DNA of 64,000 bases. It comes from Ga0077527 sp050250695. Its GTDB lineage: Bacteria; Pseudomonadota; Gammaproteobacteria; Burkholderiales; SG8-41. Under the pieces are notes generated by a model. That model saw only the letters and a program-made list of their open reading frames with translations. It did not search any database and was not told the origin of the DNA. Every line of letters starts with the position of its first letter. Positions within the stretch are counted from its first letter, which is position 1. Shown in pieces: positions 1 through 6,961 of this stretch. The stretch is taken from contig JBFWOE010000001.1 in NCBI GenBank assembly GCA_050250695.1, positions 12,786 to 76,785 of the forward strand, read 5' to 3'. Both the position numbers and the translations under genes were made by a program.

Positions 1-1222
1 ACTTGTAGCGGCCGGTACGCACCGCCTTGTAGGTCATGTTCACCAGCCAGGGATAGGCGTTTTCGGCCCAGTACTCCACGAACAGCGACTTGCGCCATCC
101 GGCATGTTTGCCTTTAAGCAACTGCAGCAGCGAACGGCCCTGGACATGCGCCCCCGGCCTGCCGCCGGCAAGTTCAATGAAGGTCGGTGCCAGATCCTGC
201 AGGATCACCAGATCTTTCAGGCGCGAGCCGGCTTTGACCAGTTTCGGATACCGAATGGTCAGCGGCGAGCGGATCCCCTCTTCGTACGCAAAACGCCGCT
301 CCGGCCCGATGCCGTGTTCGCCGAAAAAGTAACCGTTGTCACCGAGGAACAGGATCATCGTGTTGTCGAGTTCGCCGGTGTCTTCCAGTGCCTGCAGGAT
401 CATGCCGACGCCTTCATCCACCGCCGCCATCATCGCCGCGCGCAGGCGGATTTCCTCCTGCTTGCCGGAATGGATCGCGTCGTGCATCACCTTCGAGGCC
501 GGTGTCTTGCGCAGGGCGACGGCTTCGGCCCATGCCGGCTTGTGCTTGAGGAACTCGGCCGGCTTCTGCATGTTCGGTTTTTTCGGAAACACGCAGCCCT
601 TGTACAGATTCTCGTGGCGTTTCGCCGGACGATAGCCGTCCATCTTGAACGAGCCGTCGGCGGCCTGCTCGGCATCCGGGTGCACGGCCTTGTGCGCAAA
701 CCACAGTGACCAGGGGTTTTTGCTTTTTCTCCGCCCCTGCTTGCGTATCCAGTCCGTCGCCATCGTGTTCATGATGTCGGTGACATAACCCTTGTGCTGC
801 ACGTATTTTCCGTTTTCGTTCAGCTTCGGATCGTAGAGGCTGCCGTGGCCGTCATAGGCCACCCAGAAATCGTACCCGGGACGCGGCTTGCCGTCGTTGC
901 CCATGTGCCATTTGCCGATGTGCGCGGTTTCGTAGCCGAGCTTCTGCAGTTCAAGGTGGTAGTTCGGCAGGCGATGGCTCGCCAGATCGCGGGCCACGTT
1001 GTCGATGATGCCGTGGCGGCTGGCGTACTGGCCCGTCAATATTGAGGCGCGGTTGGGCGAGCAGATCGGCGTGGTGTGGAAGGCACGCTCGAACAGTACG
1101 CCTTCATGGGCAATACGGTCGATGTGCGGCGTCTTCATGTAGGGATGGCCCCCGGCGCCGAATTCGTCGTAGCGCAGGTCATCGACCAGGATCACCAGGA
1201 TGTTCGGCTTTTTCTTGATCAT
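1..1222 (-). CDS. Type I sulfatase (arylsulfatase family), 3' end outside the window
   Basis: Hydrolyses a sulfate ester, releasing inorganic sulfate; the natural substrate cannot be read from the sequence. The N-terminus runs KPNILVILVDDLRYDE, which carries the metal-binding DD of the alkaline phosphatase/sulfatase fold. Residues 54-58 are CSPNR, matching the C-x-P-x-R core in which the cysteine becomes formylglycine, followed by ASILTG. A later LFLGDNGYFFGEHG segment supplies the second metal-binding Asp/Asn set. About 407 codons are visible; the C-terminus lies beyond base 1. The ATG at 1222 follows GGAG by about 8 bases and begins only 19 bases after the cytochrome b gene, so it is probably in the same operon. 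No obvious signal peptide is seen, suggesting a cytoplasmic enzyme. Family assignment is firm; substrate unknown. Confidence 0.9.
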   Translation of the reverse strand, partial: MIKKKPNILVILVDDLRYDEFGAGGHPYMKTPHIDRIAHEGVLFERAFHTTPICSPNRASILTGQYASRHGIIDNVARDLASHRLPNYHLELQKLGYETAHIGKWHMGNDGKPRPGYDFWVAYDGHGSLYDPKLNENGKYVQHKGYVTDIMNTMATDWIRKQGRRKSKNPWSLWFAHKAVHPDAEQAADGSFKMDGYRPAKRHENLYKGCVFPKKPNMQKPAEFLKHKPAWAEAVALRKTPASKVMHDAIHSGKQEEIRLRAAMMAAVDEGVGMILQALEDTGELDNTMILFLGDNGYFFGEHGIGPERRFAYEEGIRSPLTIRYPKLVKAGSRLKDLVILQDLAPTFIELAGGRPGAHVQGRSLLQLLKGKHAGWRKSLFVEYWAENAYPWLVNMTYKAVRTGRYK

Positions 1223-1241
1223 GCTTTACTCCGCTACGCGT

Positions 1242-1589
1242 TCATGCCAGGTTGAGCAGGAATGCCAGCGCCGCGACCAGCGACACGCCGGCGGCAGTGG
1301 CAAGCAGGGATTTCTGCCACTCGCGCCATTCCAGGAATTCCAGGGCCAGCAGGCGCAGGCCACCGGCCATGTGCGCGGCGAGCAGCAGCACCAGCCCGGT
1401 TTCGGCCGCTTTCACCAGCGGCTGTTCGGTCCAGCGCAGGAAACCGTCGAGCGCCGCGGCGCCGTGCAGCGCCTGGCCCAGCGCCCAGAAGTGCAGCGGC
1501 AGGAACAGCGCCAGCAGCAGTCCTGAAAACCGGTGCACGAGGAACGCCCAGTACGCCGGATGATTGCGCGAGCGAAAATCGTTTTTCAC
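1242..1589 (-). CDS. Succinate dehydrogenase-like cytochrome b subunit (second membrane subunit)
   Basis: A 115-residue membrane protein with three predicted helices. It carries HRFSG at the start of helix 1, like the HRxSG of SdhC, and HMAGGLRLL, matching the H-x3-G-x-R heme-ligand motif of SDH cytochrome b556. It would anchor an iron-sulfur protein to the membrane and pass electrons to or from quinone. Its ATG overlaps the stop of the upstream cytochrome gene (ATGA), so the two are translationally coupled. The sulfatase follows 19 bases downstream. Whether the complex oxidises succinate is doubtful because no flavoprotein gene is present in the window; a different dehydrogenase module is possible. 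Confidence 0.75.
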   Translation of the reverse strand: MKNDFRSRNHPAYWAFLVHRFSGLLLALFLPLHFWALGQALHGAAALDGFLRWTEQPLVKAAETGLVLLLAAHMAGGLRLLALEFLEWREWQKSLLATAAGVSLVAALAFLLNLA

Positions 1590-1936
1590 GCGCCGCCCCC
1601 GCTGAACACGCCGATCACCGCACGCATGCCGAAAACGGCGAGGCCGAGGCCGATCGCGCCGGCCAGCAGGTCGACGCCGCGTCCACGCGCATTCATCACT
1701 TCACCGATGATGGTACGCAGGCCGATCGGTGCGTGTATCGCCACCGCCAGCACGAACAGTGTGTAGAACGCGAACCAGCCGAAGTTGCCCTGTGTGCGGC
1801 CGAGGATCTCGGCGGCAGAAAGCCCGCTGCGCACCGCGTAGATCATCGTCACCAGGTGCACGGTCACGCACAGCGCCAGCACCATGGCGCTGATGCGCTG
1901 CGCCCCCCACAGCAATACTTCGGTGCGCCGGCTCAC
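1586..1936 (-). CDS. Succinate dehydrogenase-like cytochrome b subunit (first membrane subunit)
   Basis: A 116-residue membrane protein with three hydrophobic helices. QRISAMVLAL near the N-terminus and HAPIGLRTII in the second half correspond to the quinone/heme elements of SdhC/SdhD-type anchors, with His in H-x3-G-x-R as the likely heme ligand. Both anchors in this locus therefore resemble SdhC. The start is GTG at 1936 with AAGGG about 11 bases upstream; the gene ends in an ATGA overlap with the next anchor. It follows the iron-sulfur subunit after a 53-base AT-rich gap holding a palindrome. Probable role: membrane anchor and quinone site of a fumarate-reductase/SDH-like enzyme. Confidence 0.7.
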   Translation of the reverse strand: MSRRTEVLLWGAQRISAMVLALCVTVHLVTMIYAVRSGLSAAEILGRTQGNFGWFAFYTLFVLAVAIHAPIGLRTIIGEVMNARGRGVDLLAGAIGLGLAVFGMRAVIGVFSGGGA

Positions 1937-1970
1937 AGAATGCCGCCCTTTACACAGATGATGAATAAGT

Positions 1971-1988
1971 ATATGTTTTTAAACATAT
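1971..1988. repeat. AT-rich perfect inverted repeat between iron-sulfur and cytochrome b genes
   Basis: ATATGTTT at 1971-1978 pairs exactly with AAACATAT at 1981-1988 around a TT loop, two bases after the stop codon of the iron-sulfur gene. The surrounding 50 bases are AT-rich in an otherwise GC-rich operon. It could be an mRNA processing site, a weak terminator or a protein-binding site; the sequence does not decide. Confidence 0.5.
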
Positions 1989-1989
1989 T

Positions 1990-2703
1990 TTATATTTCTC
2001 CGGACAACGTCGCCGCCAAAACCGCGCGCTTCAGCCCGGCGATGCCCGCAGTCGGCGACAGCCCTTTCGGGCAGCGTTCGGTGCAATTGAGATGGGTATG
2101 GCAGGCATGGCAGCCGGCATCGCCGGCCACTGCTGCCAGGCGCTCGACGCGCGCTGTATCACGCACATCGTTGACCAGAGTCCAGGCGCGGTTCAGCGCC
2201 GCGGGGCCAAGATAGTCCCTGTTCCAGGTCACGACATCACAGGCGCTGTAACACACGCCGCAGCCTATGCACTCGATGCCGGCCTCGATGCGCTTGCGCT
2301 CCTTCGATTCCGGCGAAACCTTCGCGAATTCATCCTTGCGCGTCTGCGTGCCGCTGAAGCGTCCGCGCGCTTTCGCCCATTTGTCGAAGAACTCGCGCAT
2401 GTCGGTGACCAGGTCCTTGATCACCGGCAGGTTGCGCAACGGCGCGATCTCCACGCGGTTATCCTCGGCGACCTTGTCGACATGGGTGCGACAGGTCCAG
2501 CGCGAAACGCCGTTGACCGTCATCGCGCAGGATCCGCAGACGCCGACGCGGCAGGCGAAGCGGTAGGCGAGCGTCGGATCGCACTTGCGCTGGACGTAGG
2601 TCACCACGTCGAGCACGGTCTGGCTTTCCTGCCTTGGCACTTCGAAATCCTGGAAGCCACCCTCTTCGGTGCCGCGCCAGATCCTGACTTTCAGGTTTTC
2701 CAT
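1990..2703 (-). CDS. Succinate dehydrogenase/fumarate reductase-like iron-sulfur subunit
   Basis: A 237-residue electron-transfer subunit. Residues 51-71 hold the plant-type [2Fe-2S] ligands (C51-x4-C56-x2-C59-x11-C71, CGSC core). C145-x2-C148-x2-C151-x3-C155 would bind [4Fe-4S], and C201-x5-C207-x3-C211 followed by PKGL would bind [3Fe-4S]. This is the full SdhB ligand set, but the residue after the fourth [4Fe-4S] cysteine is Asp (CD) rather than the usual Pro. The ATG at 2703 is chosen because AGGAG lies 8 bases upstream and the protein then begins MENLKVRIWRG; an in-frame ATG at 2736 would overlap the preceding gene. It follows the ThDP enzyme after 10 bases and precedes two cytochrome b anchors. 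The catalytic flavoprotein partner is not in the window. Confidence 0.88.
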   Translation of the reverse strand: MENLKVRIWRGTEEGGFQDFEVPRQESQTVLDVVTYVQRKCDPTLAYRFACRVGVCGSCAMTVNGVSRWTCRTHVDKVAEDNRVEIAPLRNLPVIKDLVTDMREFFDKWAKARGRFSGTQTRKDEFAKVSPESKERKRIEAGIECIGCGVCYSACDVVTWNRDYLGPAALNRAWTLVNDVRDTARVERLAAVAGDAGCHACHTHLNCTERCPKGLSPTAGIAGLKRAVLAATLSGEI

Positions 2704-2713
2704 CACCGGACTC

Positions 2714-4366
2714 CTAGTGGGCCGCGGCCGTCGCACCGGCCGTCACCGTCGGTGCCGCCAGGCGCTGGATCATCACGTTGACGCATGCAGCCTTGCCGCT
2801 GGCCAGCGCGCGCGCGAGCGCGGGTTTGAGCTCGGCTGCACGGGTCACCAGTTCACCATGTCCACCCAGCGCGGCAACAGCCAGATCATAACGCGTGCCC
2901 TCGCGCAGTTCGCAGCCATGTGCGCGGTCCTTGCCGTAAGTACGCAGCTGGATCTGGTGCTCGGCATTCCAGCAGGAATCGTTGCCGACGACCACGATCA
3001 TCGGCACACGGTCGCGAACCGCGGTGTCGAACTCCATCAGATGAAAACCGAAGGCGCCGTCGCCCATCACCGCCACCACCGGCGCCTGCGGTCGCGCCAT
3101 GCGCGCGGCGAATGCAAACGGTACGCCGCTGCCGATCGAGCCGCCGGTGCCATTGATGATGCGCGCAGGCGCGGTGATGCAGGCCTGGGCCCACTGGCCG
3201 ACTTCGCCGCCGTCTGCGACAAACACCGCATCCGGGGAAGCATTGAGGACTTCCTGCACCGCGTGCCCAAGCTCGACCGGATGCACCGGACCTGCGCCGC
3301 TGTCGATGTCTTTCCAGTCCTGCGGACGGAAAGCCACCGCAGCCGCGACCTGTTTCGCCCATTCTGCCGCTGGATGACGACGCGCTGTGGCAGCCAGGGC
3401 CTGCACCGCGGCCGCGGTATCGGCCTGGGCCGAAAACGCCACGCGCGAAGCACCCAGGTTCTTAACCGAACGCTGCAGCACCTCGGCTTCGGGATCGACC
3501 ACCGCGAAACGGCAGTCCGCCGCCAGCGCCGGCGCCATGCCGAAACGCAGCGTGAAATCGGGTTGCTTGCCGATCAGTACCACCAGATCCGCCTGCGCCA
3601 GCACGCCGGCAAAAGCGCCGAGTGCCGGATCGTTGACGCCGCGCGGGCTCTCCATGCACAGCGCGGGCACGCCGCTCGCCTCGGCCAGCTGTTTCACCAG
3701 CGCCGCCAGCGGCGCCTGCGCCATCACGGGTCCAAGCAGGAACAGCGGCCGCGCCGCCTTCGCGGCGAGCGCCAGCAGGGTATCGGCCGTGCCCTGCGGC
3801 AATGGGTTCGCCTGCGGCGCAAAATCAGATGCGGATGCCAGCCGTTGTTCGCCGTCGGCCACTTTCGCTTCCAGCACGTCGAAGGGCAGGCTCAGATGCA
3901 CCGGCCCGGGCCGGCCCGAACGCGCAACCCGGCAGGCCCTGGCAATATCGGCGCCCAGCGTTTCCGCGCTGGCCGCCGTCCAGGCCGCTTTCACCACCGG
4001 CGCGGCAAGGTCCGCCTGGCGCATTTCCTGGAAAGAGCCGCGCCCGAGTTCGCTGAGCGGCGCATGACCCGACAGCAGCACGATGGGGGATTCGGATGCC
4101 AGTGCGGTGTAGAGCGCACCGATGCCGTTGGCATGTCCAGGCCCGCCGGTGAGCATCGCAATGCCGGGTTCTCCGGTCAGCCGCGCCCAGGCATCGGCCA
4201 TGTGCACCGCGGCGCCTTCGTAGCGCACGTGGGTGATGGCAAGCTGCGCCTCGAGCGCCGCGTCGTAGACCGGCATGATGTGGTTGCCGGACAACGAAAA
4301 AATCCGGTTCAGGCCGGCCCGCGCCAGAGAACGCGCGAGGATGTCGGCACCGCGGAGTTGGGTCAT
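2714..4366 (-). CDS. Thiamine-diphosphate-dependent enzyme (acetolactate synthase-like)
   Basis: A 550-residue, full-length ThDP enzyme of the acetolactate synthase/benzoylformate decarboxylase superfamily. The PYR domain comes first with catalytic Glu50 in HVRYEGAAVHMADAWAR; a central nucleotide-binding-like domain spans about 190-320; the PP domain holds GDG at 435-437 and Asn462 in GNDSCWN, the Mg-ThDP motif with 24 intervening residues. Such enzymes decarboxylate 2-oxo acids or cleave 2-hydroxyacyl units. It lies between the SuyB-like gene and the iron-sulfur gene, 10 bases from the latter, so it probably acts on a 2-oxo acid of the same pathway. No convincing Shine-Dalgarno precedes the ATG. 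Not confidently Xsc, oxalyl-CoA decarboxylase or IlvB by eye; specificity unknown. Confidence 0.85.
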   Translation of the reverse strand: MTQLRGADILARSLARAGLNRIFSLSGNHIMPVYDAALEAQLAITHVRYEGAAVHMADAWARLTGEPGIAMLTGGPGHANGIGALYTALASESPIVLLSGHAPLSELGRGSFQEMRQADLAAPVVKAAWTAASAETLGADIARACRVARSGRPGPVHLSLPFDVLEAKVADGEQRLASASDFAPQANPLPQGTADTLLALAAKAARPLFLLGPVMAQAPLAALVKQLAEASGVPALCMESPRGVNDPALGAFAGVLAQADLVVLIGKQPDFTLRFGMAPALAADCRFAVVDPEAEVLQRSVKNLGASRVAFSAQADTAAAVQALAATARRHPAAEWAKQVAAAVAFRPQDWKDIDSGAGPVHPVELGHAVQEVLNASPDAVFVADGGEVGQWAQACITAPARIINGTGGSIGSGVPFAFAARMARPQAPVVAVMGDGAFGFHLMEFDTAVRDRVPMIVVVGNDSCWNAEHQIQLRTYGKDRAHGCELREGTRYDLAVAALGGHGELVTRAAELKPALARALASGKAACVNVMIQRLAAPTVTAGATAAAH

Positions 4367-4427
4367 CGGTCGTTATGTATCCGCAACGATTGCAACATTA
4401 AAAACTACACGGACTTAAAAGCAGAAA

Positions 4428-4465
4428 GCCGTGGGCGGCGCGTGATCCGTTGCGCCGTCCACGGC
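4428..4465 (-). terminator. Probable intrinsic terminator after the suyB-like gene
   Basis: Bases 4428-4441 and 4452-4465 form a 14-bp inverted repeat with one mismatch and a 10-base loop. Read on the minus strand, the stem is followed by TTTCTGCTTTTAAG, a T-rich tail. It lies between the suyB-like stop and the ThDP enzyme start, so it may end the suyAB transcript or limit read-through. Confidence 0.55.
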
Positions 4466-4480
4466 AGGCTGAATGCCGGA

Positions 4481-5650
4481 TTATGCGCTCTCGTAAAGAC
4501 GGGTCAGCACAAACTCGCGATGGCCCAGCGCTTCAGCCGCAGTCAGGCGGCCGTTGCAGGTGCGCAGCATGATTTCGATCAGTTCGTCCCCGGTCTGATC
4601 AAGGTTTTTCTCGCGCTGCAGCAGTCCCGAGCAGTCGTAATCAACATGCTCGCTCATGGTGCGCACGGTGCGCGGATTGGCGGTGAGCTTGACCACCGGA
4701 ACTATCGGATTGCCGATGACATTGCCCTGCCCGGTCGGGAACAGGTGCACCACGTAACCGGACGCTGCGCACAGCGTGACCATTTCCGCCGCCGCCGATG
4801 ACGAGTCCATGAACCAGAGGCCGGGTTTGGTCGGCTCTTCGGCCTTGTCGAGCACGCCGATGACCTTGCACTTCTTGCCGATTTTCTGGATGTTGCCCAG
4901 CGCCTTTTCCTCGATCGTGGTCAGGCCCCCGGCAATGTTGCCCTTGGTGGGCTGGGATTCGGAGAGGTCGCTGGTCTTGTTTTTCTCGACGATGGCCTGG
5001 TAGCGATCAAACATTTTCATGAACTGTGCCCGGACTTCCGGGGTCGCGCAGCGGTCGGCAACGATGTTCTCGCCGCCGGTGATTTCGGTGGTTTCACCGA
5101 AACACATGGTCACGCCCAGCGGTTCGAGTTTGTCGAAGGCGCTGCCGACGGTCGGATTGGAGCCGCAGCCGGATGTCGTATCGGACTCGCCACACTTGGT
5201 CGACACCCACAGGTCGCTGATCGGGCATTCCACGCGCTGCAGCTCGGAGGCCCACTGCACGTATTCCTTGGCCACTTTCGACGCGCGCATGATGGTGTCA
5301 TGGTCGCCGTGCAGTTCGATGCCGAAGCCGGTGACCGGCTTGCCGGTCTTGGCAATGCCGTCGACGACTTTCTTGGCCCAGCCTTCCTCGATGCAGATGA
5401 CGACGACGGCGGCAACGTTGGGGTTGGCACCGGCGCCGATGATGGTGCGGAAATGCAGGTCGAGGTCTGCACCGAACTGCAGCCGGCCGTAGGGATGCGG
5501 AATCGCGATCGCGCCCTTGACGTTGTTGGCCACGGCTTCGGCCGCGGCGTTCGACAGGTCGTCCACCGGCAGGATGATGACGTGGTTGCGGACACCGACG
5601 CGGCCGTTCTCGCGGCGATAGCCCATGAATGTGGTTTTGCTGTTGACCAT
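4481..5650 (-). CDS. suyB: UxaA/SuyB-family lyase, large subunit (probable (2R)-sulfolactate sulfo-lyase beta)
   Basis: A 389-residue catalytic subunit of the altronate/galactarate dehydratase family lacking the N-terminal SAF domain, which is instead encoded by the preceding small gene. The N-terminus GYRRENGRVGVRNHVIILPVDD and the KCGESDTTSG and NPTVG segments are the family signatures; the cysteine-rich region probably binds a catalytic metal. The PVDDLSNA and PYGRLQFGADL segments resemble what I recall of SuyB, which splits sulfolactate into pyruvate and sulfite, more than hexarate dehydratases, but this is by eye. GGAG lies 8 bases before the ATG. The divergent GntR regulator and nearby sulfatase fit a sulfur-containing hydroxy-acid pathway. 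Alternative: a dehydratase for another 2-hydroxy acid. Confidence 0.65.
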   Translation of the reverse strand: MVNSKTTFMGYRRENGRVGVRNHVIILPVDDLSNAAAEAVANNVKGAIAIPHPYGRLQFGADLDLHFRTIIGAGANPNVAAVVVICIEEGWAKKVVDGIAKTGKPVTGFGIELHGDHDTIMRASKVAKEYVQWASELQRVECPISDLWVSTKCGESDTTSGCGSNPTVGSAFDKLEPLGVTMCFGETTEITGGENIVADRCATPEVRAQFMKMFDRYQAIVEKNKTSDLSESQPTKGNIAGGLTTIEEKALGNIQKIGKKCKVIGVLDKAEEPTKPGLWFMDSSSAAAEMVTLCAASGYVVHLFPTGQGNVIGNPIVPVVKLTANPRTVRTMSEHVDYDCSGLLQREKNLDQTGDELIEIMLRTCNGRLTAAEALGHREFVLTRLYESA

Positions 5651-5733
5651 TTTGATCTCCGGAAATGTTCTGTTTGCGCAACGCCGCTTGCCAGCCAGCC
5701 GCTATTTACCAGCCGCGGCTTGCCCGCCGCTTT

Positions 5734-6015
5734 TTACCAACGCTTGGTCTTGATGTTGTGGACGTGTGCGTGTTCGCCGACCTTGATGTCAGCCACGGCC
5801 TTGCCGATGTCGAAACCGTACTTGATGATGGTGTCGCCCTTCTTGATTTCGCGCAGCGCCGCCTTGTGGCCGATCGGGATGTCGTTGATCGCCTTGACCT
5901 TGATCGTCGAGTCGTCTTCCATGACCCAGCCGATCATTTCCTGACCGGCCTTGATGCCTTCGATGACGGCCACGCCGACCGTGTCCTTCTTGTCATGAAC
6001 CAACAGGTGAATCAT
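5734..6015 (-). CDS. suyA: SAF-domain small subunit of a UxaA/SuyA-family lyase
   Basis: A 93-residue SAF-fold protein beginning MIHLLVHDKKDTVGVAV and ending HVHNIKTKRW. IPIGHKAAL and the GDTIIKYG segment match the SAF domain at the N-terminus of altronate dehydratases and the separate SuyA subunit of sulfolactate sulfo-lyase. It should pair with the 389-residue large subunit encoded 83 bases downstream. A very strong ribosome-binding site, AAGGAGG, lies 4 bases before the ATG. It is the first gene leftward from the GntR-controlled intergenic region. The split organisation favours SuyAB over single-chain UxaA/GarD, but a substrate other than sulfolactate is possible. Confidence 0.68.
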   Translation of the reverse strand: MIHLLVHDKKDTVGVAVIEGIKAGQEMIGWVMEDDSTIKVKAINDIPIGHKAALREIKKGDTIIKYGFDIGKAVADIKVGEHAHVHNIKTKRW

Positions 6016-6088
6016 GGAGCCTCCTTGGTGTAAGCCGGAAAAACCGGGCGCGAACGCGGCCGGAACAATGCGGATTGCAGAGCCCGTG

Positions 6089-6127
6089 ATGCTACGCGGC
6101 CGCTCGACGCCAAGTCAACTAGATGAC
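6089..6127 (-). promoter_or_regulatory. Predicted suyA promoter with GntR-type operator
   Basis: On the minus strand TTGACT (6113-6118) and TAGCAT (6089-6094) are separated by 18 bases and point at suyA. A 14-bp palindrome at 6114-6127, GTCAACTAGATGAC, has a single mismatch between arms and covers the -35 element, the position expected for repression by the divergently encoded GntR/UTRA protein. Confidence 0.45.
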
Positions 6128-6189
6128 CTATATGAATTGCCGGCGGGCGTGCTAGACTGCCGCGCTCCGCATAGATCCTGCCGGATTCC

Positions 6190-6945
6190 ATGGTCGAACA
6201 ACCCTCAGCGGGCACCGTCACCGCCGTTCCGCTCTATCGCGAAGTGCACTGGCGCATCACGCGCGCACTCGCCGAAGGACAATGGAAACCGGGCGAAGCC
6301 ATACCCAGCGAGTCACGGCTGGCGGCCGAGTTCAAGGTTTCCATCGGCACGATACGACGCGCCATCGATGAACTGGTCGCCGGCCGCATCCTGGTACGCC
6401 AGCAGGGCCGTGGCACCTTTGTGGCCACCCACACCGAAGACCGCACCCTGTTTTATTTCTTCCATGTCGTCGGCAAGGACGGGCGGCGGGAATTTCCGGT
6501 CTCCGAACTGCTGTCATTCCGCCGCGAGCGCGCCGACGCCAACGATGAAATCCAGCTGGGTGCGGCCCGCGGTTCGCGCGTTGCGCGCGTGCGCAACCTG
6601 CTCAAACTCGCCGACAAGCCGGTGGTGCTGGACGACATCACGGTTTCCACCGAGCGCTTCAAGCGCATAGACGAAGAAACATTCCGCAGCCGTGAAGGCA
6701 CGATCTACGGCCTGTACCAGGCGCGCTACGGGGTCAACGTGGTGCGCATCAACGAACGCCTGTCGGCGGCACATCCCCCCCCGGAAATCGCGGCAATCCT
6801 CGGCATGCGCGCCAGCCAGCCGGCGCTGCACATCCGCCGCATCGCCTACACCTACAACGACTCGCCGGTGGAATACCGCCTGAGCTGGATCAACACCGCG
6901 GAACACGAATATCTCAGCGACCTGTGGAAAACCGCGGCACGCTGA
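6190..6945 (+). CDS. GntR-family transcriptional regulator (HutC/UTRA subfamily)
   Basis: A 251-residue regulator. Residues 12-80 form a GntR winged helix (PLYREVHWRITRAL, then PSESRLAAEFKVSIGTIRRAIDEL, with the wing GRGTFVATH). Residues 95-240 form a UTRA effector-binding domain typical of HutC/FarR-type regulators that bind small organic acids or sugars. It is divergent from suyA, sharing a 174-base intergenic region with a palindromic candidate operator, so it probably represses the leftward catabolic genes until the substrate appears. The ATG at 6190 has only weak upstream purines. It converges with the TPR-like gene after 16 bases. Confidence 0.92.
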   Translation: MVEQPSAGTVTAVPLYREVHWRITRALAEGQWKPGEAIPSESRLAAEFKVSIGTIRRAIDELVAGRILVRQQGRGTFVATHTEDRTLFYFFHVVGKDGRREFPVSELLSFRRERADANDEIQLGAARGSRVARVRNLLKLADKPVVLDDITVSTERFKRIDEETFRSREGTIYGLYQARYGVNVVRINERLSAAHPPPEIAAILGMRASQPALHIRRIAYTYNDSPVEYRLSWINTAEHEYLSDLWKTAAR

Positions 6946-6961
6946 GTGCCCTCATTGCAGA

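Noticed and set aside
2669..4801. Long plus-strand open frame of about 710 codons opposite the ThDP enzyme and suyB
   Set aside because: Arg/His-rich composition with no domain; it is the antisense shadow of well-supported minus-strand genes in GC-rich DNA.
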